Source: DASYUM01 sp036001225
GTDB lineage: Bacteria; Methylomirabilota; Methylomirabilia; Rokubacteriales; DASRDR01
Direction of reading: 5' to 3'
Length of the DNA stretch: 21,072 nt
Assembly: GCA_036001225.1 (NCBI GenBank)
Contig: DASYUM010000118.1
Coordinates: forward strand, 1-21,072
Each line of letters begins with the position of its first letter. Within the stretch, counting starts at the first letter, position 1. This document shows positions 1-5,480 of the stretch, piece by piece. The notes below the pieces were generated by a model, which was not told the origin of the DNA, did not search any database, and saw nothing but the letters and a program-made list of their open reading frames with translations. The position numbers and the translations under genes were made by a program.

Positions 1-30
1 CCCCGCGGGGGAACGGGGGAGTGCTGGCGC

Positions 31-1161
31 CTACGTTCCCCACGGGGCGATGGCCCCGCGGCTGATCTTGTGCGGGTCGCGCTGCCGCCCGAGCCACTCG
101 GCCTCGCGGAATGCCTCGCTGATACGCTCGAGTGGAAACACGTGCGAGACGACCTCGGTGAACGGGTACTTGGTCAGGTTCTGCTCGAGGAACCCCAGGG
201 CGCGCTGGATGGCCCACGGCTCGTACTGGATCACGCCGACGATCGTCTTCGCACCCCAGACGAGGCTGGCCGGATGGAAGTCAAACGAGAGCCCCGGGCT
301 GATCGTCCCGACCTCGAGATAGGTGCCGCCGCTCTTCAGCATCTGGAGCCCCTCGGGGATGACCTTGGGGAAGCCGACGAAGTCGCAGACGATGTCGGCG
401 CCCCAGCCCCGGGTCAGCTCCTTGACGGCGGCGATGCGCTCTTCCGGCTTCGGCAACTCCTGCAGGCTCAAGGTGTGGTCGGCGCCGAACCGCCGGGCCA
501 GATCGAGCCGCCCCGGGATCTGGTCGATGACGATGACCTTGGCCGCGCCCATCTCCTTGGCGACGGCGCTCGCGTTCAGGCCGAGGCCGCCGGCGCCCTG
601 CATGACCACGGTGTCCCCGCTGCGCACCCGGACCTTGTCCAGGCCATAGAGGACCTGGGCCAGCGCGCAGTTGACGGGGGTGGCGACGTCGTCGGAGAGG
701 GTGGACGGAATCTTGTACACGAAGTGACCGGGGCGCAGGTAGTAGTAGTCGGCATAGGCGCCGACGAAGTGGGGCGCGTCGTCGGCGTAACGCGTCCCCC
801 GCCGCTTGAAGGGGCAGACCGCCCGGACACCGTCGAGGCAGGCCGGGCAGCGGCCGCAGGGGTAGAAGTAGCAGTAAGTGACCCGGTCACCTTCCGCCAG
901 CGGCTGGCCGGTCGAGTCGGTCTTCACGTTCTGCCCCAACCGCTCGACGATCCCACACATCTCGTGACCGAAGGTCTGGCCGCGGTCGGGAGCCCCGATC
1001 GCGTCCTGCAGTTCGCCCCGCCAGATGTGAAGATCGGAGCCGCAGATCCCGCCGCGGGTGATCTTCACCAGCGCCGCGTCGGGTTCGAGCTCGGGGACGG
1101 GGTACTCGCGGATCTCGAAATCGGCGTTGAACTTCGTCATGACGGCGACGCGGCCCTTCAT
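31..1161 (-). CDS. Zinc-dependent alcohol dehydrogenase (MDR superfamily)
   Basis: NAD(P)-linked oxidation of an alcohol or polyol by a cytosolic zinc medium-chain dehydrogenase; the substrate cannot be read from sequence. The 376-residue length is normal for the family. Catalytic-zinc ligands are visible as C40 (GGICGSD), H66 (FGHE) and probably C165. The structural-zinc lobe has four cysteines, C102, C105, C108 and C116. The Rossmann fingerprint GAGGLG lies at 189-194. The ATG start has a good AAAGGAG ribosome site about 9 nt upstream. It is the last of three minus-strand genes, 86 nt after the secreted-protein gene, with its own possible extended -10 in that gap. The loop after the second zinc ligand is longer than in classical ADH, as in threonine/sorbitol-type relatives. 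Family assignment is firm; substrate unknown. Confidence 0.9.
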   Translation of the reverse strand: MKGRVAVMTKFNADFEIREYPVPELEPDAALVKITRGGICGSDLHIWRGELQDAIGAPDRGQTFGHEMCGIVERLGQNVKTDSTGQPLAEGDRVTYCYFYPCGRCPACLDGVRAVCPFKRRGTRYADDAPHFVGAYADYYYLRPGHFVYKIPSTLSDDVATPVNCALAQVLYGLDKVRVRSGDTVVMQGAGGLGLNASAVAKEMGAAKVIVIDQIPGRLDLARRFGADHTLSLQELPKPEERIAAVKELTRGWGADIVCDFVGFPKVIPEGLQMLKSGGTYLEVGTISPGLSFDFHPASLVWGAKTIVGVIQYEPWAIQRALGFLEQNLTKYPFTEVVSHVFPLERISEAFREAEWLGRQRDPHKISRGAIAPWGT

Positions 1162-1206
1162 GCCGGGCGGCTCCTTTCTGGTGGGCGGGGACGGCGCGGA
1201 CGCCTC

Positions 1207-1215
1207 ATCCTAGCA
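1207..1215 (-). promoter_or_regulatory. Possible extended -10 promoter for the zinc ADH
   Basis: Read on the minus strand, TGC is followed directly by TAGGAT, an extended -10 pattern, about 46 nt before the ADH start codon. No convincing -35 is present (AACGCA at the expected distance matches weakly). It would allow the dehydrogenase to be expressed separately from the two genes upstream. Low confidence, since short motifs of this kind occur by chance. Confidence 0.3.
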
Positions 1216-1247
1216 CGGCCCCGACGCGGTGCGTTGGGGGGGGCCGG

Positions 1248-1919
1248 CTAGCAGGCGGGCGGCGCGACGAGGTCGGCGCTGTCGTCGATCGGGATGCGCG
1301 GCGCTTGGAGCTCGGTCTGGCCGTCGAAGACGCGCACCTCGGCCCGGGCCAGGAAGGCGGCCGGGCCGATGGTGTCGTGGGCGAAGTTGGCGGCGGCCAG
1401 CTTGTCGGCGAAGACGGCGAGCGACTCGGCCACCGGCCGGCCGGCGACCGTGATCGGTCCGAGCCAGCTCAGAACGAGGCCGTAGCCGCCGACGCGCGGA
1501 TCGGCGAACACAGCCGGCCGGGCCAGGAGTCGGCGAAGGAGCGGCTGGCCGTGGCGGCGGAAGGCGTCACCGGCACGGGCCACGGGGTTGCGGCCAAGCG
1601 ACGACGCCGCGTCGAGCCACACCCAGACGACGAGATGGGGTCGCGTGTCGGGGTTCCCCCGTGAGCGGCGGAAGGCGATCCCGTGGCGCTGGAGGGCGAG
1701 ACCGGCCGGGCAGCCGGCCAGGTCGGCGCGGACCGCGGCCAGCTCCGCCGCGTGGGCTTCGGCGAGCGCACGCCCGTCCGGAGTGGTGTAGGCGGCCGGC
1801 GGGAGAATCGCCTCGTCACGCGCCGGGGGCAACTCGGGCTGGGCCGGGGTCCGGCCGGCGGCGGCCAGGACCCCGAGCACCAGCACCGCGGCGGGGACGC
1901 CGCGCGCGACCCGGCTCAC
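1248..1919 (-). CDS. Secreted protein of unknown function
   Basis: I do not recognise this 223-residue protein. It begins with a signal peptide: a basic start (MSRVAR), a hydrophobic stretch at about 8-21 and a likely cleavage after TPA near residue 26. The mature part is a soluble-looking mixed domain with a conspicuous hydrophobic strand LVVWVWLDAAS at about 96-106, a second strand GLVLSWLGP near 148-156, and two cysteines (one near residue 74, one at the very C-terminus) that could form a disulfide. No catalytic motif is obvious. It sits 60 nt downstream of a small lipoprotein gene on the same strand, so both may be co-transcribed envelope components. The reading frame has the strong third-position GC expected for a real gene here, unlike the overlapping frames. 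Confidence 0.6.
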   Translation of the reverse strand: MSRVARGVPAAVLVLGVLAAAGRTPAQPELPPARDEAILPPAAYTTPDGRALAEAHAAELAAVRADLAGCPAGLALQRHGIAFRRSRGNPDTRPHLVVWVWLDAASSLGRNPVARAGDAFRRHGQPLLRRLLARPAVFADPRVGGYGLVLSWLGPITVAGRPVAESLAVFADKLAAANFAHDTIGPAAFLARAEVRVFDGQTELQAPRIPIDDSADLVAPPAC

Positions 1920-1979
1920 TCGTCTATCGTGCGGAAGGGGGAGGTTCCCCGCCCGGCGATCGACCCGAGGCCGAGGCGC

Positions 1980-2243
1980 TCACCCGGCGAAGAGCTGGTC
2001 CGGACTGACCACCACCGGATCGCCCCACCACGACTCGAACCGGGCCCTCTCCACGTCGCCCTCGGTCACGTGGGGTCGGGGGTTCGCGCCCTGATGCCGG
2101 AGGGAGAAGCCCATGTGCCGACCGGAGGCGAACTGGCTGGAATGTTGCCGCCATTCTGACCACTGGTCGGAAGTCGCGCAGCCGGCCACCGAGGCCGCGG
2201 CCACGCCCAGGATTAGGACAACAAGGGAAGACCGGAACCGCAT
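1980..2243 (-). CDS. Small lipoprotein of unknown function
   Basis: An 87-residue predicted lipoprotein. A basic N-terminus and hydrophobic segment (about 5-18) lead to the lipobox VAGC, with lipidated cysteine C22. The roughly 65-residue mature part is rich in W, H and R (SDQWSEWRQHSSQFASGRH; later WWGDPVVV) and has no membrane segment. The pattern W-x2-W-x2-H-x-S-x-F-A-S followed by a C-terminal WWG resembles small lipoproteins I have seen annotated only as hypothetical. It is the first of three minus-strand genes and is divergent from arsR with a 149-nt gap. A GAGG ribosome site lies about 12 nt before the ATG. The function is unknown; a link to arsenic resistance is not implied by position alone. 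Confidence 0.6.
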   Translation of the reverse strand: MRFRSSLVVLILGVAAASVAGCATSDQWSEWRQHSSQFASGRHMGFSLRHQGANPRPHVTEGDVERARFESWWGDPVVVSPDQLFAG

Positions 2244-2356
2244 GGAGCATCACCTCGCTCAGAAGCGGCCCCTCGCGCCTCGCACGAGCCCTCCCGGGAG
2301 CCTGTCTTCAGTGTACACGGCGAGCCGGGCCGTCGCCACGATTCCGGAAAACCCGC

Positions 2357-2385
2357 TTGACTCTCTCTTCATGTTTCGATATATA
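2357..2385 (+). promoter_or_regulatory. arsR operon promoter (TTGACT - 17 nt - TATATA)
   Basis: The -35 TTGACT is at 2357-2362 and the -10 TATATA at 2380-2385, separated by exactly 17 nt, a near-consensus sigma70 promoter in a 70 % GC background. The predicted transcription start (about 2391-2393) coincides with the arsR ATG at 2393, so the mRNA would be leaderless or nearly so. No Shine-Dalgarno sequence precedes that ATG. The upstream in-frame TTG at 2357 is the -35 itself and is therefore unlikely to be the start codon. Confidence 0.75.
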
Positions 2386-2394
2386 TGGAAACAT
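2371..2394. promoter_or_regulatory. ArsR operator dyad overlapping -10 and start codon
   Basis: A 24-bp inverted repeat: ATGTTTC, one base, ATATATAT, one base, GAAACAT. Only the two single bases at positions 8 and 17 break the symmetry. It covers the -10 box, the predicted transcription start and the first two bases of the arsR ATG. AT-rich imperfect dyads over the promoter are the usual binding sites of ArsR/SmtB repressors, so autorepression released by arsenical binding is the natural reading. Identity as an ArsR site is inferred from position and symmetry. Confidence 0.7.
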
Positions 2395-2701
2395 GAAAAC
2401 ACGGCGGCCGCTCCTGCTCGCCCAGCTGGAGGCCAGCGAGGCCCACGTCGAGGCCTTCCGGGCCCTGGCCCATCTGACCCGGCTGCAGGTCTTCTTCCTG
2501 TTGGTCCAGGCCGGTCGGGAGGTGCCGGCGGGGGAGATCCAGGAGGCACTGGAGGTGCCGGGCCCCACGCTCTCCCACCACCTGGACCTCCTGCGGCGGG
2601 CCGGGCTCGTCCAGAGCCGCAAGGAGGAGCGGTACGTCTACTACTCGGTGAACCCGGAGACGGTCACCACGCTGGTCCGTCTGCTGACCGCCTGCTGCTG
2701 A
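2393..2701 (+). CDS. arsR: ArsR-family metalloregulator with C-terminal vicinal cysteines
   Basis: A dimeric winged-helix repressor that would release DNA on binding trivalent arsenicals. The 102-residue protein from ATG 2393 has the ArsR core: FRALAHLTRLQVFFLL (about 22-37) and the recognition region GPTLSHHLDLLRRAGLV (about 57-73), followed by the wing KEERYVYYSV. The canonical metal-box cysteines (ELCVC type, alpha3) are absent. The only cysteines are the last two residues, C101 and C102, so the inducer site must be built from the C-terminal pair. I recall that a Shewanella ArsR reported as selective for methylarsenite also uses a C-terminal C101/C102 pair; this is memory and not checked. 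It is the first gene of arsR-arsI-arsM-arsN2, with a promoter and dyad immediately in front. The start was chosen over the TTG at 2357 because that codon lies in the -35. Confidence 0.9.
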   Translation: MKTRRPLLLAQLEASEAHVEAFRALAHLTRLQVFFLLVQAGREVPAGEIQEALEVPGPTLSHHLDLLRRAGLVQSRKEERYVYYSVNPETVTTLVRLLTACC

Positions 2702-2718
2702 GGCGGAAGGAGGGAGCC

Positions 2719-3165
2719 ATGAGCGCCAAGGTCCACGTCCATCTCCACGTGTCCGACCTCGCCAAGAGCCGCGAGTTCTACCGGACGTTCTTCGGCGTGG
2801 CCCCGGTCAAGGAGAAGCCCGGCTACGTGAAGTTTCTGCCCGACCTCGGGCCAGTCAACCTGGCGCTGAGCCAGAGCGGTCCCGGCGAGGAGGGGCGCCC
2901 GGCGGTCGATCACCTGGGCATCCAGGTGGAGTCTCCCGAGACGGTGCGGCGCCACCTGGCGCGAGTGCAGGCGGCCGGTCTGCCGGTGCGGGTCGAGATG
3001 GGGGTGAACTGCTGCCACGCGAACCAGGACAAGTTCTGGGTGGCGGACCCCGACGGCGTGGAATGGGAAGTCTACCACCTCAACTACGACCTGGAGGACG
3101 ACCGGTCTTCGGCGGCGACGCTGCCGCTGGCCAAGACCTCGACCTGCTGCGCGCCCGCGTCCTAA
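2719..3165 (+). CDS. arsI: ArsI/CadI-family dioxygenase (C-As lyase)
   Basis: A vicinal-oxygen-chelate protein of 148 residues. Characterised ArsI enzymes are Fe(II) dioxygenases that cleave the carbon-arsenic bond of methylarsenite and of trivalent aromatic arsenicals. The expected metal triad is visible: H6 in the first strand (VHVHLHVSDL), H65 (VDHLGIQV) and E117 (GVEWEVY). The ArsI-type substrate thiols C98-C99 lie in NCCHANQDKFWVADPDG. A further Cys pair, C143-C144, sits in a short C-terminal tail. The ATG at 2719 follows a strong GGAAGGAGG ribosome site and lies 17 nt after arsR. The longer in-frame extension towards 2113 runs antisense through the lipoprotein and through arsR, and is not coding. 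CadI-type naming is the alternative, but the CC motif and operon favour ArsI. Confidence 0.9.
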   Translation: MSAKVHVHLHVSDLAKSREFYRTFFGVAPVKEKPGYVKFLPDLGPVNLALSQSGPGEEGRPAVDHLGIQVESPETVRRHLARVQAAGLPVRVEMGVNCCHANQDKFWVADPDGVEWEVYHLNYDLEDDRSSAATLPLAKTSTCCAPAS

Positions 3166-3180
3166 CCGGAGGCATCGGGC

Positions 3181-4027
3181 ATGGACATCCAGGGCCAGAT
3201 CAAGGAAGAAGTACGGCGCGGCGGCCCGGCGGGTCGAGGCCGGCGGCTGTGGCGGTGCCGAGCCCGCGTGTAACCCCGTCACGGCGAACCTCTACGCGCC
3301 CGACCAGACGGCCGATCTGCCGGCCGAGGCCCTGGAAGCCTCGCTCGGCTGCGGGAACCCGGTCGCGCTGGCGAAGCTCGAGCCCGGGGAGATCGTGCTC
3401 GACCTCGGCTCGGGCGGCGGCATCGACGTGCTCCTGTCGGCCAAGCGAGTGGGGCCCACCGGCAAGGCGTATGGGCTCGACATGACCGACGAAATGCTGG
3501 CCCTGGCCTGGGCCAACCAGGCGAGGGCCGGAGTGGACAACGTCGAATTCCTGCGGGGTGACATCGAAGCCATCCCATTACCCGACGCCTCGGTGGACGT
3601 CATCATCTCGAACTGTGTCATCAACCTCTCGGCGGACAAGGCCCGGGTCCTGGCCGAGGCCTTCCGAGTCCTCAAGCCGGGCGGTCGCCTGGCCGTCTCC
3701 GACATCGTGGTCGAGGGCGAGGTGCCGGAGCTCATCCGGAAGAGCGTCGAAGCGTGGATCGGCTGCGTCGCGGGCGCCCTGGCCGAGCGGGAGTACGTGG
3801 CGCTCCTGATTGGGGCCGGGTTCGAGGCGGTCGAGATCGAGCCGACCCGTATCTACCGGACCGCTGACGCCGGCCCGTTGCTGGGCGCGCTGACCGGGCT
3901 GGGCGCCGAGACCGAGTGGCAAGGCCGGCGCCTCGCCGACGTGCTGGCCGAGGCCGACGGGAAGTACCGGAGCGCGTTCATCCGCGCCGTGAAGCCGGGA
4001 GGAGGTCATGACGACGGAGATCGCTGA
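3181..4027 (+). CDS. arsM: Arsenite S-adenosylmethyltransferase ArsM, frame-disrupted near the N-terminus
   Basis: ArsM transfers methyl groups from SAM to As(III). The start ATG 3181 has a GGAGG site 8 nt upstream and reads MDIQGQIKEE, a normal ArsM beginning, but this frame stops at 3271-3273. From 3212 the +1-shifted frame reads YGAAARRVEAGGCGG and continues without interruption to 4027. It carries the SLGCGNP cysteine, the SAM motif VLDLGSGGGIDVL, the ArsM signature SNCVINLS and the second catalytic-type cysteine WIGCVAGAL. No usable start codon exists in the second frame before GTG 3395, which lies inside SAM motif I, so an intact protein needs the frames joined near 3211-3220. A canonical ArsM has V-R-x-x-Y-G at this spot, so loss of a few bases (8 or 11 nt) or gain of one would explain it. 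It may be a sequencing error, a real mutation or a recoding site. The C-terminus overlaps arsN2 by 20 nt. A third Cys found in some ArsM C-terminal halves is absent. Confidence 0.82.
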
Positions 4028-4442
4028 AGCCAGGCCGGACGAGCTCGAGACCGTGCTCGCCCTCCTCACGGAGGCCTCGCTGCCCCGGGAGGGGGTCGCC
4101 GAGCACTTTCGCGACTTCCTGGTCGCTCGCGAGGGGGGTCAGGTGACCGGCGCGGTCGGGATGGAGCGCTACGGGGAAAGCGTGCTCCTCCGCTCTCTCG
4201 TCGTGGCACCGGCGCGGCGTGGGGAGGGGCTCGGCCGCGCCCTCGCCGAGCGCCTGCTCGACCAGGCGCGTCGGCGAGGCGGCCGGCAGATCTTCCTGCT
4301 GACCGAGACGGCCCCGAACTTCTTCGCGCGGTTGGGCTTTCGGCGGATCGCCCGGGACGAGGCCGATGCGGCCGTCCAGGTCTCGCCGGAGTTCCGGACC
4401 TGCTGCCCGCAATCGGCCGTCTGCATGCGACGGGAGATCTGA
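4008..4442 (+). CDS. arsN2: ArsN2-type GNAT acetyltransferase
   Basis: A 144-residue GNAT-fold acyltransferase found in ars operons. The acetyl-CoA loop is R-R-G-E-G-L-G-R at about 70-77, preceded by LLRSLVVAP. The strand IFLLTETAPNFFARLGFRRIARDEA at about 95-119 and the terminal block EFRTCCPQSAVCM (C132, C133, C139) are the features I associate with the ArsN2 subgroup. The related ArsN1 acetylates arsinothricin and phosphinothricin; the substrate of ArsN2 is, to my knowledge, not settled. ATG 4008 has a strong GGGAGGAGG site inside the end of arsM, with a 20-nt overlap, implying translational coupling. It is the last gene of the operon; the next gene has its own promoter 27 nt beyond the stop. 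Confidence 0.85.
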   Translation: MTTEIAEARPDELETVLALLTEASLPREGVAEHFRDFLVAREGGQVTGAVGMERYGESVLLRSLVVAPARRGEGLGRALAERLLDQARRRGGRQIFLLTETAPNFFARLGFRRIARDEADAAVQVSPEFRTCCPQSAVCMRREI

Positions 4443-4468
4443 TCGGGACCCGGCCGGTCTGGCCGCGA

Positions 4469-4498
4469 TTGACACGGTCGCGGGCCTTCTGCTAGCGT
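4469..4498 (+). promoter_or_regulatory. Promoter of the XRE-type regulator (TTGACA - 18 nt - TAGCGT)
   Basis: A consensus -35 TTGACA at 4469-4474 and a -10-like TAGCGT at 4493-4498 with an 18-nt spacer. The predicted start at about 4505 gives an 85-nt leader before the GTG at 4590. It separates the downstream regulator from the ars operon. Confidence 0.6.
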
Positions 4499-4507
4499 CC
4501 CTCTCGA

Positions 4508-4529
4508 CCCGTCGGGATCGCCCGACGGG
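4508..4529. promoter_or_regulatory. Perfect inverted repeat at the transcription start of the regulator gene
   Basis: CCCGTCGGG, loop ATCG, CCCGACGGG: a perfect 9-bp dyad 9 nt beyond the -10 box. As DNA it could be an autoregulatory operator for the XRE-type protein it precedes. As RNA it would be a very stable hairpin at the 5' end of the transcript. No U-tract follows, so it is not a classical attenuator. Confidence 0.5.
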
Positions 4530-4589
4530 CTTCACCCGCAGTCATCCGTCGCGCCTTCCCCTTAGCCCAGGCCGAGAGGAGATCCCGAA

Positions 4590-5096
4590 GTGGCGAAGAT
4601 CGAAGCAGCGATCAAGGACGCGATCCTGCGCGGCGCCCGCCGGCAGGTGCGCGAGGCGGCCACGCCCCTGCGGCGCGACCTCCGGCGGCTTCGCCGGGCG
4701 CTGGTCGGGCTCCGCGCGGACTTGGCGGGACTGCGCGAGGTGGCCGCCCACTGGCAGCGGATGGCCCGGTCGAGTCCCTGGCGGCCCGAGGTGTCGGACA
4801 TCGAGCTGCGGGCGGCCCGGCTTTCGCCTCGCCTCATCGCGAAGCTTCGGGCGCGCCTCCGGATGACCCAGACCGAGCTCGCTCGGCTGGTGGGCGTCAG
4901 CACCGCCGCGGTCACGCAGTGGGAGCGCGGGCGCGCGTCACCGTCCGGCCAGAACCGCCGCGGGCTGGTGGCGCTGCGGAAGCTCGGGCGCCGGGACGTC
5001 CGGCGGCTCCTGGCCGGCATGAAGAAGGCCTCGCCGCCCGGAAAGCGCCGGCCGCCGGCGCGCCGCCGGGGAAAGCGCCGAGCCCGGCGGCGTTAG
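4590..5096 (+). CDS. XRE-family helix-turn-helix protein with coiled-coil N-terminus and basic tail
   Basis: A 168-residue likely DNA-binding protein. Residues about 14-55 are a heptad-like, Arg/Leu-rich helix suited to dimerisation. Residues about 78-125 form an XRE/Cro-type HTH: LIAKLRARLRMTQTELARLVGVSTAAVTQWERG, with the typical T-Q-x-E-L-A, G-V-S and Q-W-E-R-G signatures. The final 30 residues are almost only K, R, P and G, a disordered nucleic-acid-binding tail. The start is GTG 4590, with GAGAGGAGA about 8 nt upstream. It is monocistronic, with its own promoter, an inverted repeat at the transcription start and a strong hairpin just past the stop. Targets are unknown; autoregulation is plausible. 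Proteins with this plan (helix, HTH, basic tail) are common in high-GC environmental bacteria. Confidence 0.82.
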   Translation: MAKIEAAIKDAILRGARRQVREAATPLRRDLRRLRRALVGLRADLAGLREVAAHWQRMARSSPWRPEVSDIELRAARLSPRLIAKLRARLRMTQTELARLVGVSTAAVTQWERGRASPSGQNRRGLVALRKLGRRDVRRLLAGMKKASPPGKRRPPARRRGKRRARRR

Positions 5097-5100
5097 ATCT

Positions 5101-5129
5101 TCGGAGGGGGCCTCGACGGCCCCCTCCGA
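5101..5129 (+). terminator. Strong GC hairpin after the regulator gene
   Basis: TCGGAGGGGGCC, loop TCGAC, GGCCCCCTCCGA: a perfect 12-bp stem starting 4 nt past the stop codon. There is no T-tract, so termination would be of the L-shaped or Rho-assisted kind. A near-identical sequence (CTTCGGAGGGGG at the stem base) follows the E1-alpha stop on the other strand, which supports a shared role at gene ends. Confidence 0.6.
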
Positions 5130-5150
5130 GACCTCCCCCAGGAAGAAATT

Positions 5151-5170
5151 GCGGCGGCAAAAGCCGCCGC
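5151..5170. repeat. Perfect 8-bp hairpin with AAAA loop
   Basis: GCGGCGGC, AAAA, GCCGCCGC. It stands between the terminator hairpin and the miniature element. Its role is unknown; it may add to termination of the regulator transcript. Confidence 0.5.
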
Positions 5171-5236
5171 TCGGTGCGGAACATCAGACGCGCGGCGGTT
5201 CGGCCTTACCCTGCGCCCGGCTAGTCCGACAGCCTC

Positions 5237-5467
5237 CTAGTGCCGTTCCAACGAATTGGAGCAAAATCGGACGACGACCGCAGGTGCGGGGCCAAGTAAC
5301 GAGCATAGCGAGGACGCAGGGAGGAGGCGGCCCGAGGCGTATGCTGCGTATGCGAGCCACCGGACGTCGCGGGGCTGGGGCCCCGCCGGCCGGGGCGAGC
5401 CACCCGAAGTTGAGGGCCGCCGACGACCGAGGACGACGCTAGGCGAAGTTAATTGGACCCGCACTAG
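5237..5467. mobile_element. IS630-like miniature inverted-repeat element (non-autonomous)
   Basis: The left end CTAGTGCCGTTCCAA (5237-5251) and the reverse complement of the right end at 5453-5467 (CTAGTGCGGGTCCAA) match at 13 of 15 positions. Both ends therefore begin with CTAG. IS630 elements insert at TA within CTAG and duplicate the TA, so CTAG at both edges of a 231-bp unit is what a miniature IS630-type insertion would look like. There is no transposase; inside are only a short GC hairpin (GCGGGGC, TGGG, GCCCCGC at 5369-5386) and spurious open frames. The family assignment is inferred from ends and target only. Other copies in the genome would be needed to confirm. Confidence 0.5.
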
Positions 5468-5480
5468 TCCGCTCCGAGAG

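Larger units (their letters stand above)
5097..5480. other. Non-coding interval with hairpins and a miniature element
   Basis: No credible gene lies in these 384 nt. From left to right it contains a 12-bp perfect hairpin after the regulator stop, an 8-bp hairpin with an AAAA loop at 5151-5170, about 65 nt without clear structure, and the CTAG-bounded inverted-repeat element at 5237-5467. CTAGTCCG occurs at 5221-5228 and again at 5464-5471. Short open frames on both strands here lack ribosome sites and recognisable protein features. Confidence 0.6.

Noticed and set aside
70..1251. Long plus-strand open frame opposite the zinc ADH
   Set aside because: Composition is that of a GC-rich antisense shadow; the minus strand encodes an intact ADH with all zinc ligands.
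2310..2315. TACACT on the minus strand as -10 of the lipoprotein gene
   Set aside because: No supporting -35 and no extended -10; too weak to call.
2113..2718. In-frame upstream extension of arsI as a long 350-residue protein
   Set aside because: It runs antisense through the lipoprotein gene and through arsR in another frame; the real start ATG 2719 has a strong ribosome site and matches the ArsI N-terminus.
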